Source: Rhodococcus sp. ARC_M6
GTDB taxonomy: Bacteria; Actinomycetota; Actinomycetes; Mycobacteriales; Mycobacteriaceae
DNA: 64,000 nucleotides
Assembly (NCBI RefSeq): GCF_022810305.1
Contig: NZ_JALGQH010000002.1
Span: forward strand, 1-64,000
Direction: 5' to 3'
The notes under the pieces are model-generated. The model saw nothing but the letters and a program-made list of their open reading frames with translations. It had not been told where the DNA came from and searched no databases. Below, piece after piece: positions 29,600 through 40,201 of the stretch. Both the position numbers and the translations under genes were made by a program. Numbering within the stretch: position 1 is the stretch's first letter; the number at the start of each line of letters is the position of its first letter.

Positions 29600-31048
29600 T
29601 TACCCTACTATTGCCGGTTTCTTGATAAATACCGAACCTGCCACCGCAAGTAGGGAAATGACGCCACCCCACAAGAATGCGGTGTGGATGCCGGACTGCT
29701 GCGCTGCAATATCGGAAGCACCGTCGGCAAGTTGTGAAGCCGCTGTGTTCGACATGATCGTGACGAACAGCGCTGTGCCGGCTGCCCCGGCCAGTTGCTG
29801 CCCGGTATTGAAGATCGCGCTGCCGTGCGAATACAACTCGGACGGAACCGACCCCAGCGACGACGTCATCAACGGCGTCATGACCAAGGCGAGACCCGCC
29901 ATCAGCATCGAATGGATGCCGACAACCACCGGAAGAGCGGTCTCCGTATCGAGGAGCGTCATCAGCCACAATGCGCCACTGACCACGACCACACCGGGGA
30001 TGACCAACGGGCGTGGACCGACACGGTCGAATACGCGTCCCACGAACGGCGCCAGAACTCCCATGAGTAGACCCCCGGGAAGTAGCAACAAACCGGTCTT
30101 CAAGGTGTCGAGGCCGCGCACATTCTGGAGGTACAAAGGCAACAGGATCAGCGCACCGAACAGTGCCATCATGCTGATCGCCAACATGGCGAGTCCGATG
30201 CTGAACGTGGGAGTGAGGAAGGGTCGCAAGTCGAGCAGTGCGCGTCCACTCTCCTGCCGAGAGAGCTGACGCAAAACGAACACGACCAGAGCGACGACGC
30301 CGACCACCAGCGGTATCCACACCGGCACACCCGATCCTTCGGCAGAGTGTCCGATGCTGCCGAGTCCGTAGACGATGCCACCGAACGCAAAGACGGACAA
30401 GATAACTGACAGGCCGTCGAACGGAGCCGCGCCGGTTGTCGTGAGGTTCTTGACCAATACCGAGCCGATGGCAAACGCGACGAGTCCGATCGGCAATACG
30501 ATCCAGAACATCCAGCGCCAGTCCAGTGAGCGCAAAATCACACCGGAAAGGGTGGGGCCGACAGCCGGAGCGACGGCAATCACGATGGAGATGACGCCCA
30601 TCATGGCGCCGCGTTTATGTACGGGGACAACACGCAGGACCGTGGTCATGAGCAGTGGAAGCATGATGGCGGTGCCGCCGGCTTGGACAACGCGACCCAC
30701 CAGAAGCAGTTCGAATCCGGGTGCAATTGCCGCCAGGAACGTGCCGACACTGAAGAGTGTCATGGCTGCGGCAAAAACTTGTCGGAGTGTGAATCGCTGG
30801 AACAGGTAGCCCGTTGTGGGGATGACGACCGCCATGGTCAGCAGAAACCCGGTGGTCAGCCACTGCGCCGTACTGGCAGTGATGTCGAGATCTACCATCA
30901 GACGCGGCAGTGCAACGCCCATGATCGTCTCGTTGAGGATCATGACGAATGCGGCGACCACCAACACGCCGATCAACAATTTGCTGCCGCGGTCAAGATC
31001 GTCCGCGTGAACCGCGTCCGATTGAGCTTCTGTCTCTTCAATATGCAT
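29600..31048 (-). CDS. MFS multidrug exporter, DHA2 type (second copy)
   Basis: A 482-residue, 14-TM transporter. It begins with a charged N-terminus then TM1 (LLIGVLVVAAFVMILNETIM) with the DHA2-typical LNETIMGVALP. Motif B-like RVVQAGGTAIMLPLLMTTV and motif C-like SIVIAVAPAVGPTLSGVIL follow, then RSLDWRWMFWIVLPIGL. Best placed with LmrB/EmrB-type exporters. It differs clearly from the exporter at 3069, so they are not recent duplicates. No adjacent regulator: gpx lies upstream across 217 nt. Substrate unknown. Confidence 0.88.
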   Translation of the reverse strand: MHIEETEAQSDAVHADDLDRGSKLLIGVLVVAAFVMILNETIMGVALPRLMVDLDITASTAQWLTTGFLLTMAVVIPTTGYLFQRFTLRQVFAAAMTLFSVGTFLAAIAPGFELLLVGRVVQAGGTAIMLPLLMTTVLRVVPVHKRGAMMGVISIVIAVAPAVGPTLSGVILRSLDWRWMFWIVLPIGLVAFAIGSVLVKNLTTTGAAPFDGLSVILSVFAFGGIVYGLGSIGHSAEGSGVPVWIPLVVGVVALVVFVLRQLSRQESGRALLDLRPFLTPTFSIGLAMLAISMMALFGALILLPLYLQNVRGLDTLKTGLLLLPGGLLMGVLAPFVGRVFDRVGPRPLVIPGVVVVSGALWLMTLLDTETALPVVVGIHSMLMAGLALVMTPLMTSSLGSVPSELYSHGSAIFNTGQQLAGAAGTALFVTIMSNTAASQLADGASDIAAQQSGIHTAFLWGGVISLLAVAGSVFIKKPAIVG

Positions 31049-31265
31049 GCGCTGCTACGGACTCTCTGAATTTAGTCGACAAACAAATCTATTGATTCAA
31101 CAATATCGACCATTTCGAGAGTCACCGTCAAACTAATTTCGACGCCGGAACCCGGAGCGACCCCGGCCGCGACTGCCTGATCGCAGCCGCCGGGCACTCG
31201 CCTGAGACCTCCACTCCCGGGAACGCGCACAGATACTCCCGGGAATGGATGTCCGTATCAACGAT

Positions 31266-31799
31266 TTACAGCAGATCCGAAATCTCCGCGGCAATCTGCT
31301 CCGGTGTCACCGTCGACTCGAAGCGGCGGACCACCGCTCCGTCCTGATCGACGAGGAACTTGGTGAAGTTCCACTTCACCTCGTCGGTACCGATCGCTTC
31401 GGGGCGAGTCTTGCTGACGTGGTCGAAAAGGAATCCGATTTCGGGTCCGAACTCACCCGGCGCTTCGCTGCGGAGGTGCGTGTACAGCGGGTCTGCGTTG
31501 TCACCGTTGACCTCGAGCTTGGCGTGAACGGGGAACGTGACGTTGTAGGTGGTGCTGCAGAATTCCTGGATTTCCGCGTCCTGACCGGGTTCCTGGTCGC
31601 CGAACTGATTGCACGGGAATCCGATGACTCGGAGACCGCGGTCCTTGTTCTCGCGGTACAAGGCGTCGAGGCCTTCGTACTGCGGTGTGAATCCACACTT
31701 GCTCGCCACGTTGACGATCAACAGTAGGTTGCCTTTGTACTGGCTCAGATCCTCGGTGGATCCGTCGGCAGCCTTGACGGCGAAGTTGTGGACAGTCAT
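31266..31799 (-). CDS. Glutathione peroxidase family, 2-Cys type
   Basis: A 177-residue peroxidase. The catalytic Cys35 lies in IVNVASKCGFTPQYEGL, Gln65 in GFPCNQFGDQEPG and Trp/Asn in VKWNFTKFLVD. Cys81 in EFCSTTYNVTFP is at the place of the resolving Cys of yeast Gpx3-type enzymes, so it probably uses thioredoxin rather than glutathione, which fits an actinomycete that makes mycothiol. Reduces H2O2 and lipid hydroperoxides. Single gene between the PadR and MFS genes, same strand. Confidence 0.93.
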   Translation of the reverse strand: MTVHNFAVKAADGSTEDLSQYKGNLLLIVNVASKCGFTPQYEGLDALYRENKDRGLRVIGFPCNQFGDQEPGQDAEIQEFCSTTYNVTFPVHAKLEVNGDNADPLYTHLRSEAPGEFGPEIGFLFDHVSKTRPEAIGTDEVKWNFTKFLVDQDGAVVRRFESTVTPEQIAAEISDLL

Positions 31800-31878
31800 G
31801 AATTCTCCCGGTTATCGAAGTGATTATCTTGCTACCCAAGCTAGTTCATGCTTCGCCAGCAATCATGGCCGGCCGCAC

Positions 31879-32463
31879 TCAGTTGTCCGAGTCGGTGGAC
31901 CCATCTTCGGCCAGCACCCGATACAAAGACTTGCGAGCTTCGATCAGAACATCTGCCGCCGCCTTGACCTGTGCCGGCGTTCCCACGGCGGCAACTTGAC
32001 CGGCAGCACCCATGAGTTGTCCGATCAGCTCACGCAAATCCTGTTCCGGCGCACCGACGCTGTCGCGAACGTCGTCCCACGGCGAACCCAGATCGGTTTT
32101 GTGCTCCGCGACGTAGGCAACACCTTCCGCGGTGAGCCGGGCGGTCTTGCGTCCGGCGACCTTGTCGATGATGACGAGGCCTTCGTCTTCGAGTTGCGAC
32201 AGAGCGGGGTAAATCGAGCCGGGACTCGGCTTCCACACACCGCCACTGCGCTCGACGATCTGCTGAATCAGTTCATACCCGTGCATCGGTTCTTCGGCGA
32301 TGAGAAGCAGAACTGCCGCCCGGACGTCACCACGTCGACCCCGACCACCGCGGCCACGTCCTCGACCCAGATGCGCGCCCGGCCCAAACCCTGGCCCGCC
32401 AGGTCCGAAGTGGCCCCGACCGCGCCCTCGTCCACGATCGCCGTCTGGGAAATGCCTGTCCAT
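31879..32463 (-). CDS. PadR family regulator with Gly/Arg-rich arm
   Basis: A 194-residue PadR-type repressor. Residues ~1-45 are a very Gly/Arg/Pro-rich arm (GDRGRGRGRGHFGPGGPGF and GRGRGRGGRGRRG). Then the winged-helix domain: VRAAVLLLIAEEPMHGYELI, SGGVWKPSPGSIYPALSQL, EGLVIIDKVAGRKTARLT. The C-terminus is a helical dimerisation domain with an acidic end. ATG 32463 is preferred, with GAGG 6 nt upstream; GTG 32475 is possible. TATC/GATA-type palindromes immediately upstream suggest autoregulation. No obvious partner transporter is adjacent, so its target is unknown. Confidence 0.88.
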   Translation of the reverse strand: MDRHFPDGDRGRGRGRGHFGPGGPGFGPGAHLGRGRGRGGRGRRGDVRAAVLLLIAEEPMHGYELIQQIVERSGGVWKPSPGSIYPALSQLEDEGLVIIDKVAGRKTARLTAEGVAYVAEHKTDLGSPWDDVRDSVGAPEQDLRELIGQLMGAAGQVAAVGTPAQVKAAADVLIEARKSLYRVLAEDGSTDSDN

Positions 32464-32477
32464 GTCCACCCTCACTC

Positions 32478-32506
32478 ACTATCGTTGATAGTTCGACGAT
32501 ATATCG
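32478..32506. promoter_or_regulatory. Probable PadR operator
   Basis: ACTATCGTTGATAGT (32478-32492) is a perfect 6-bp-arm inverted repeat, followed at once by CGATATATCG (32497-32506), a perfect palindrome, and a further TATC. GATA/TATC half-sites of this kind are typical around padR-type genes. They begin 15 nt upstream of the padR start. Confidence 0.6.
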
Positions 32507-32547
32507 CTATCTGAGGCGGGGCAATTCTGTCTACGGATCACCACCGC

Positions 32548-33219
32548 CTATCGAACGGTCGCAATGCCGGACAGGATGAGGTCGATGCCCGCGACAAATT
32601 GTTCGCGGTCGTCATGCTCGCGCAACTGGGTCGCCGCACTACTCAGGAACGGATACTCCGCCGCGTCGAGTTGTTCCCATCGCGCGGCGATGTTTCCGAG
32701 GAAGGCCGTTCGATCCGTCTCGCGCGCAAGGAGTCTGGCACCCGCGGCATACTGCCCGGCGAGACCGAGGACGTAGTTCACGAGCGCGGACGCGCAATCG
32801 AACCGCGCATCTTCCGGAACGCCGAGTGCTTGAAGTTGCCCGCCGACGCTTTCGAATATCTGCAGCACCGCCCACTGCCAAGGCTCACGTGAGAGTTGAG
32901 TGCCCACCCAAGGGTGTGCATCGATCGCGTCGAACAGTCCGAGGGAAATTGCCCGGATCGCTTCCCGGGGCGCCACCCCCTCGATCGTCCCGGTCACGAC
33001 GCGAGCAATGACGTCGTCGGTCGTCGCGGCGAGCAGTTCGTTCTTGTTGGCGACGTGCCAGTAGATCGCCCCGCTCCCCGTCGACAGACGAGCCGAAAGC
33101 GCCCTGAATGTGAGCGCCTTCTCACCCTCGGCATCCAGGATCTCGATCGCTGCCTCGACGATTCGCTCCTTCGAGAGCGCGTCCGTACGCCGTTCGGTCC
33201 GCTGTGACTCGGTATCCAT
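32548..33219 (-). CDS. TetR family repressor of the flavin monooxygenase
   Basis: A 223-residue regulator. The HTH domain is residues ~17-65 (KERIVEAAIEILDAEGEKAL, then LSARLSTGSGAIYWHVANKN); the C-terminal part (HPWVGTQLSREPWQWAVLQI) resembles the TetR_C domain of TetR(E)-like and monooxygenase-linked regulators. ATG 33219 or ATG 33228 may be the start; neither has an ideal ribosome binding site. It is divergent from the FAD monooxygenase at 33298 with two palindromic operators between them, so it very likely represses both genes until a small-molecule substrate binds. Confidence 0.87.
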   Translation of the reverse strand: MDTESQRTERRTDALSKERIVEAAIEILDAEGEKALTFRALSARLSTGSGAIYWHVANKNELLAATTDDVIARVVTGTIEGVAPREAIRAISLGLFDAIDAHPWVGTQLSREPWQWAVLQIFESVGGQLQALGVPEDARFDCASALVNYVLGLAGQYAAGARLLARETDRTAFLGNIAARWEQLDAAEYPFLSSAATQLREHDDREQFVAGIDLILSGIATVR

Positions 33220-33238
33220 GGGCTCCATCTTGACAGAT

Positions 33239-33279
33239 TTGGAACGCCGTTCCAAGATTGTCAATGGAACAACGTTCCA
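33239..33279. promoter_or_regulatory. Two TetR operators in the divergent promoter
   Basis: TTGGAACGCCGTTCCAA (33239-33255, perfect arms) and TGGAACAACGTTCCA (33265-33279) share TGGAAC-N3-GTTCCA. Their centres are 25 bp apart in the 78-bp gap between the tetR gene and the monooxygenase gene. Binding is inferred. Confidence 0.72.
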
Positions 33280-33297
33280 GCCTCGAAAGGAAACGCT

Positions 33298-34428
33298 ATG
33301 ATAACACCAGTCACGATCATCGGTGCCGGCCTCGGCGGCCTCACCCTCGCACGCGTCCTCCAGGTCCACGGCATCCCCGCGAAAATCTACGAGGCGGAGC
33401 CCTCTGCGGCAGCCCGCATCCAGGGCGGCCAACTCGATATCCACGAGCACAACGGACAACTGGCACTCGAAGCTGCCGGTCTCATCGACGAATTCCACGC
33501 GATCATTCACGAGGGCGGCGCGGCTTCGCGAATACTCGACCAACACGGCACGATGCTGCTCGACGAACCCGACGACGGCACGGGCGCGCGCCCCGAGGTG
33601 CTCCGCGGAGACCTGCGTCGGATCCTGCTCGAATCATTGCCCGACGAGACGATCCAATGGGGACGCAAAGTCACGAGCGCCAGCCCCCTCGGCGACGGAC
33701 GACACGAGCTGACCTTCGCCGACGGCTCGACCCTGACCACAAACATTCTTGTCGGTGCCGACGGTGCCTGGTCGAAGATCCGCCCGCTGCTCTCCGGCGC
33801 CAAGCCCGAGTACGTCGGCACCGTATTCATCGAAACCTACCTGCACGACGCGGACCAACGGCATGCCGCGGCAGCCAAAGCTGTCGGCGACGGTGCGATG
33901 TACGCACTCTCTCCGGGAAAAGGCATCACCGCACACCGCGAAGCTGGGGGCGTGCTTCATACGTACGTCCAACTGAACCGCTCCGCTGAGTGGATTGCCG
34001 ACATCGACTTCGGCGACGCCGACGCAGCGACTGCTCGAGTCGCAACCGAGTTCGACGGCTGGGCAACAGAACTCACGGCCCTGATCACCGATGCCGACAC
34101 CCCACCAGTTCCCCGCAGGATCTACGCGCTTCCGGACAAGCACCGCTGGAATCGAGTTCCCGGTGTGACACTCCTCGGCGATGCCGCTCACCTGATGGTG
34201 CCGTCCGGCGAGGGCGCGAACTTGGCGATGTTCGACGGCGCCGAGTTAGGGAAGGCAATTGCCGCACACCCCGACGACGTCGAAGCCGCACTCACCTCCT
34301 ACGACGAGGCAATGTTCGCGCGCAGCGCGTCGGAAGCCGAAGACGCACACGTCATCCTGGACCTCTGCCTCGGCGACCGGGCACCGTTCTCACTCGTCGA
34401 TTTCTTCACCGGCACCCTCGACGAGTGA
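33298..34428 (+). CDS. TetX-like FAD-dependent monooxygenase
   Basis: A 376-residue class A flavoprotein hydroxylase. The FAD fingerprint is VTIIGAGLGGLTLARVLQ near the N-terminus, followed by EAEPSAAARIQGGQLDIHEH, which lines up with the ARIxGGxLDLH segment of the tetracycline destructase TetX. LRGDLRRILLESL (the R-x-x-L block) and the second FAD motif LLGDAAHLMVPSGEGANLAM follow. Length equals TetX and lacks the thioredoxin-like C-terminal domain of larger phenolic hydroxylases such as rifampicin monooxygenase. Predicted to hydroxylate a polycyclic or aromatic compound with NADPH and O2; tetracycline is only one possibility. Good ribosome binding site (AAAGGAAA). Divergent TetR controls it. 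Confidence 0.88.
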   Translation: MITPVTIIGAGLGGLTLARVLQVHGIPAKIYEAEPSAAARIQGGQLDIHEHNGQLALEAAGLIDEFHAIIHEGGAASRILDQHGTMLLDEPDDGTGARPEVLRGDLRRILLESLPDETIQWGRKVTSASPLGDGRHELTFADGSTLTTNILVGADGAWSKIRPLLSGAKPEYVGTVFIETYLHDADQRHAAAAKAVGDGAMYALSPGKGITAHREAGGVLHTYVQLNRSAEWIADIDFGDADAATARVATEFDGWATELTALITDADTPPVPRRIYALPDKHRWNRVPGVTLLGDAAHLMVPSGEGANLAMFDGAELGKAIAAHPDDVEAALTSYDEAMFARSASEAEDAHVILDLCLGDRAPFSLVDFFTGTLDE

Positions 34429-34438
34429 GCCCTGGCAA

Positions 34439-36457
34439 TCAACCGATTCGGCGCGGATCAATCTGAATCCGCACCGGACCCGAGGACTTCCGCGCACTCC
34501 GAGCTGCACGTGCGTGAGCGAGCGCATCAGCCAACGCACGCCCGTCCTTGCGCGGCACCCGAATGAGCATCCGCTCCGGAGCCACTCCGGCTTCATCTTC
34601 ACCCGAATACGGAAGGCGCTCCCCCGCCGGCAATTCCACCGGACCGAGCAGTACAGCACTGCTCGGCAATTCCGCCGACGCCACCAACTCCGCAATCGCG
34701 GCGCTGCCACCGTCAATGGCCGCCAGGTGTACAGCCGGCGGAAACCCGACCTCTTCGCGTTCGTCGAACTGATTGCGGGCGTGACCGATCGGATCCCAGC
34801 GCACCAACGCCTGGACCGTCGGGATTCCCGAATCCGCGACCACCACCACTTCGCCGCCTTCGGACAGCGGAATCACCAAGGCCGCGGCCGACATCCACCG
34901 CCTCAGCGTCTCTTCTTCGGCTCGCAGATCAGCGCGGCCGAGCAACGCCCAACCGTCGAGCAACAGAGCGGCGCCATAACCTCCGGTCATCACCGGTTCT
35001 GCGCCGACGGTCGAGACCACCAAAGCTGGACCTTGGGGAACTTCCTTGACCACGTCGCCGCCACCGGACAACACAACCTTCACCCCGGGGAACGCCCGGC
35101 CGAGTTCCTCGGCGGTACGACCTGCGCCAACGACAACCGCCCGCAACGCCTTCGCACCACAGGCATGACACCGGTACGCCGCATCGGCGACGCCGCACCA
35201 CCGGCACTCGGGAATTCCGGCACCGTCCGGACCGGCAGCTGACGGTAATGCCAAGGGCCCGTTGCATCGTCGGCAGCGCGCCGGTGCGCGGCATTTCCCG
35301 CAGGCAAGGGTCGGCACGTAACCGCGGCGCGGCACTTGAACCAACACGCCGTGGCCTTCGCGCAATGCGCGTCGTGCAGCGGCAAAAGCAATGGCCGGCA
35401 AGCGTGCCGCCCGGGCACCGGGGTCGCGGGCCAAGGCCTGATCACTATCTGCCAATGCGGTGATCTTGGGCGAGCAATGCCGGACGACGTCGCGGGCTGC
35501 CACCAAATCGTGAGCCCAACCGGAATCGACGAGTGCCTGGGATTCCGCGGTCCGTGAGAAACCGCCGATCACCACGGCGCATCCAGCGACATGGCCTCGC
35601 AAGACTGCAGATTCGCGGGCATGCGGATACGGCGAACGCGGCTCCGCCAGGTTGTCGTCGCCGTCGTCCCACACCACTACGAGTCCGGTATCCGGGGTCG
35701 GAGCAAAAACGGAGCTTCGAGTGCCGACCACGATCCGCGCGCTTCCGCGGAGCGCCGCCAACCACCGTCGATATCGCATTGCCGGACCCAGGCCGGCTGA
35801 CAGTCCCACCACCGCTTCAGTGCCGGACACAGCCTCGCAGGCCGCAAGCACACGATCGAGATCGCGCTGATCGGGTACAACGATTACAGCGCTCTTCCCT
35901 ACGGCTGCAACAGATCCCGCGAGTTCGGCCAGACGCATCGGCCAGTCTTCACCGGGCAATGCCTGCCACACCGCACGCGGAGCGCGAAATTCACGGACGG
36001 CGGTGACAAACGCTTCGCCGTGTTGATAGAGGTGCCAGCCTCGTTCGTCCAGGGTGGGCGCCGCGATGTCACCGCACGGCTCCCATGGCTCAGCTTCAAC
36101 TTTTGCATGGCGAGGGGGCACGGCCAATCGCAGGACATCGGCACGCGTCCCGGCATAACGCTCGGCGACACGGTCGACCAACTGCGCTACCTCGGCAGTG
36201 AGTACGCGCTCGGCGGAGATGACACGCTCGAGCCAGCCGAACTTGCCCTGATGATCGCTGGTCGCCTCACGGGAAACGATGAAGCCGTCGACCAGACGAC
36301 CAGCAAAGCGGATGCGCACCCGTACACCGGGTTGCGCATCCGCTTCGAGTTCACGGGGAACGAGATAATCGAACTCCCGATCGAGGTGAGCGAGGGGAAG
36401 CATCGGTAGAACCCGGGCAACCGGATCAACCTCTGCCGCTACTCTTTCCGCGCCCAC
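34439..36457 (-). CDS. priA: PriA-like primosomal protein, helicase-degenerate
   Basis: A 672-residue protein with PriA architecture: the N-terminal 3'-DNA-binding domain (VLPMLPLAHLDREFDYLVP), a helicase-like core, and the zinc-binding Cys cluster (CGKCRAPARCRRC, then CRWCGVADAAYRCHACG). The ATPase is lost: the Walker A position reads SVAAVGKSAVIVVPDQ instead of GxTGSGKT, and the DEEH box reads VWDDGDDNLAEP. The same loss is known in mycobacterial and other actinobacterial PriA. It may still load replisome parts at stalled forks as a scaffold. GTG 36457 has a weak ribosome binding site. Located after metK, as in relatives. Confidence 0.93.
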   Translation of the reverse strand: MGAERVAAEVDPVARVLPMLPLAHLDREFDYLVPRELEADAQPGVRVRIRFAGRLVDGFIVSREATSDHQGKFGWLERVISAERVLTAEVAQLVDRVAERYAGTRADVLRLAVPPRHAKVEAEPWEPCGDIAAPTLDERGWHLYQHGEAFVTAVREFRAPRAVWQALPGEDWPMRLAELAGSVAAVGKSAVIVVPDQRDLDRVLAACEAVSGTEAVVGLSAGLGPAMRYRRWLAALRGSARIVVGTRSSVFAPTPDTGLVVVWDDGDDNLAEPRSPYPHARESAVLRGHVAGCAVVIGGFSRTAESQALVDSGWAHDLVAARDVVRHCSPKITALADSDQALARDPGARAARLPAIAFAAARRALREGHGVLVQVPRRGYVPTLACGKCRAPARCRRCNGPLALPSAAGPDGAGIPECRWCGVADAAYRCHACGAKALRAVVVGAGRTAEELGRAFPGVKVVLSGGGDVVKEVPQGPALVVSTVGAEPVMTGGYGAALLLDGWALLGRADLRAEEETLRRWMSAAALVIPLSEGGEVVVVADSGIPTVQALVRWDPIGHARNQFDEREEVGFPPAVHLAAIDGGSAAIAELVASAELPSSAVLLGPVELPAGERLPYSGEDEAGVAPERMLIRVPRKDGRALADALAHARAARSARKSSGPVRIQIDPRRIG

Positions 36458-36491
36458 CCCGCTATGTCCACCCCGCTAGGTCACTGAGCAA

Positions 36492-37706
36492 TCAGAGACC
36501 GGCTGCGCTACGGAGCTTGTCTGCACGATCCGTGCTCTCCCACGGGAGATCGATATCGGTGCGACCGAAGTGGCCGTACGCAGCGGTCTTCGCGTAGATC
36601 GGGCGCAGCAGATCGAGATCGCGAATGATCGCTCCCGGACGCAGGTCGAAGACCTCGGTGATGGCCTGCTGAATGCGAGCCGGATCGGTCTTCTCGGTGC
36701 CGAACGTCTCGACGAACAGACCAACCGGAGCTGCCTTGCCGATGGCGTAGGCAACCTGAACTTCGATGCGGTCGGCGAGGCCGGCAGCAACTGCGTTCTT
36801 GGCAACCCAGCGCATGGCGTAGGCGGCACTGCGGTCCACCTTGGACGGGTCCTTGCCGGAGAATGCGCCGCCGCCGTGGCGAGCCATTCCGCCATAGGTG
36901 TCGACGATGATCTTGCGGCCGGTCAGACCGGCGTCACCCATCGGTCCACCGAGGACGAACTTGCCTGTCGGGTTGACCAGCAGGCGCACGTCTGTGGTGT
37001 CCAGGTTGGCAAGGTTCACGTCGGCGAGAACCGAGTTGAGTACCTTCTCGCGAAGATCCGGGGTCAGCAGATTGTCAAGATCGATGTCGGCAGCGTGCTG
37101 CGTCGAGATGACGACAGTATCGAGGCGAACCGGCTTGTCACCGTCGTATTCGATGGTCACCTGGGTCTTGCCGTCGGGACGCAGGTACGGCAGGATGCCG
37201 GTCTTGCGAACCTCGGTGAGGCGACGTGCCAGTCGATGCGCCATCGCGATAGGGAGCGGCATCAGTTCCGGAGTATCGGTGGTGGCGTAACCGAACATCA
37301 AGCCCTGATCGCCGGCGCCCTGACGATCGATCTCGTCGTCGAGCGTTCCGTCGACACGAGCCTCGTGCGAATGGTCAACGCCCTGAGCGATTTCCGGGGA
37401 CTGCGCACCGATCGCGACGTTGACACCGCAGGAGTTGCCGTCGAATCCCTTGGCTGAGCTGTCGTAACCGATCTCGAGGACCGTGTCGCGGACAATCTTG
37501 GGGATGTCGGCGTAGGCGGTGGTCGTGACCTCGCCGGCTACGTGCACCTGACCGGTGGTGACCAGAGTTTCCACGGCGACGCGAGCACGCGGATCCTGCG
37601 TCAGGATCGCGTCGAGAATGGAGTCGCTGATCGCGTCACAGATCTTGTCCGGATGCCCCTCGGTCACGGACTCGCTGGTGAATAGCCGACTGCCGGACTT
37701 GCTCAC
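36492..37706 (-). CDS. metK: S-adenosylmethionine synthetase
   Basis: A 404-residue enzyme that joins ATP and methionine to form SAM. Motifs: [20 protein letters not shown] (N-terminal ATP and Mg site), [12 protein letters not shown] (methionine loop) and [19 protein letters not shown] (P-loop-like phosphate binding). GTG start, with GAGGGAG upstream. It is 172 nt after coaBC; the gap contains a short CCACC/GGTGG hairpin but nothing I recognise as a SAM riboswitch. Confidence 0.98.
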   Translation of the reverse strand: MSKSGSRLFTSESVTEGHPDKICDAISDSILDAILTQDPRARVAVETLVTTGQVHVAGEVTTTAYADIPKIVRDTVLEIGYDSSAKGFDGNSCGVNVAIGAQSPEIAQGVDHSHEARVDGTLDDEIDRQGAGDQGLMFGYATTDTPELMPLPIAMAHRLARRLTEVRKTGILPYLRPDGKTQVTIEYDGDKPVRLDTVVISTQHAADIDLDNLLTPDLREKVLNSVLADVNLANLDTTDVRLLVNPTGKFVLGGPMGDAGLTGRKIIVDTYGGMARHGGGAFSGKDPSKVDRSAAYAMRWVAKNAVAAGLADRIEVQVAYAIGKAAPVGLFVETFGTEKTDPARIQQAITEVFDLRPGAIIRDLDLLRPIYAKTAAYGHFGRTDIDLPWESTDRADKLRSAAGL

Positions 37707-37878
37707 AGATCTCCCTCTCGACGCCTGAGTTCTTTTGACTACAGCTTATGGAAATACTCGAACCACCGTCGGTGGCCGTTTTGCCGTACTTAATGTATAG
37801 CTGCGCCGACCATAGTCGCCGCACAATCAACGCAACACCCTTATACGCACCCGAATTGGGTGTGATAGGTCTCACCAC

Positions 37879-39506
<1,628 letters not shown>

Positions 39507-39544
39507 CTACATGAATCGACTGTATGCATCGAAATGGATGAAAA

Positions 39545-40141
39545 TCAGTTCCCGACCAACAAGGATACCAACTCATCGCAAGCACGGCTTACATCTTCGT
39601 TCACGATGACCGTGTCGAACTCGTCCTGGGCTGCCAATTCCACTCGCGCGGTCTCGAGCCGCCTCGTGACAACGTCTTCGGTTTCGGTGCCACGGCCGGT
39701 CAGCCGCTGGACGAGAACGTCCCAACTCGGCGGAGCCATGAACACCAGGAGTGCTTCGGGTTTTGCCTTGCGGACCGCACGGGCTCCGGCCAGATCGACC
39801 TCGACCAACACGGGCCGTCCTGCTTCGAGAGCTTCTTCGACGGGTGCCGCTGGGGTGCCTGATCGCTGTAGTCCGCCGTGAATGTCAGCCCATTCGAGGA
39901 GTTCACCGGAATCGATCATCCGTTGAAACTCGTCTCGAGTGGTGAAGCGGTAGTCCTTACCGTCCACCTCGCCGGGGCGAGGATCGCGGGTCGTTGCCGA
40001 CACGCTGAACATCAGCTCGGGCAACCGAGTTCTGAGTTCGCGGACCACGCTCGACTTGCCGACAGCCGAGGGGCCGGCTAGTACAACCAGCCGACCCCTC
40101 CGCACTGCAGTCTTGCTCTCTGACACAGCCTCAGCACTCAT
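39545..40141 (-). CDS. gmk: Guanylate kinase
   Basis: A 198-residue kinase converting GMP to GDP. P-loop [19 protein letters not shown], the GMP-binding [21 protein letters not shown] (read in parts) and [20 protein letters not shown], and the lid [19 protein letters not shown]. ATG 40141 is chosen; no strong ribosome binding site is visible, and an ATG at 40162 would add seven residues. Lies between mihF and rpoZ, the standard order. Confidence 0.96.
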   Translation of the reverse strand: MSAEAVSESKTAVRRGRLVVLAGPSAVGKSSVVRELRTRLPELMFSVSATTRDPRPGEVDGKDYRFTTRDEFQRMIDSGELLEWADIHGGLQRSGTPAAPVEEALEAGRPVLVEVDLAGARAVRKAKPEALLVFMAPPSWDVLVQRLTGRGTETEDVVTRRLETARVELAAQDEFDTVIVNEDVSRACDELVSLLVGN

Positions 40142-40201
40142 AAGAAACTGTTTGTGCAGCACTCATCATTACTGTTGCGCCAGTTTTCATCACGGTTCGA
40201 C

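Noticed and set aside
31213-31246. Two copies of ACTCCCGGGAA downstream of gpx as an operator
   Set aside because: They can pair with each other and lie after the gpx stop, so a weak terminator is the simpler reading; evidence is too thin for a feature.
37707-37878. SAM riboswitch upstream of metK
   Set aside because: Only short hairpins (CCACC/GGTGG, CACCC/GGGTG) are visible; no conserved SAM-riboswitch core could be traced.
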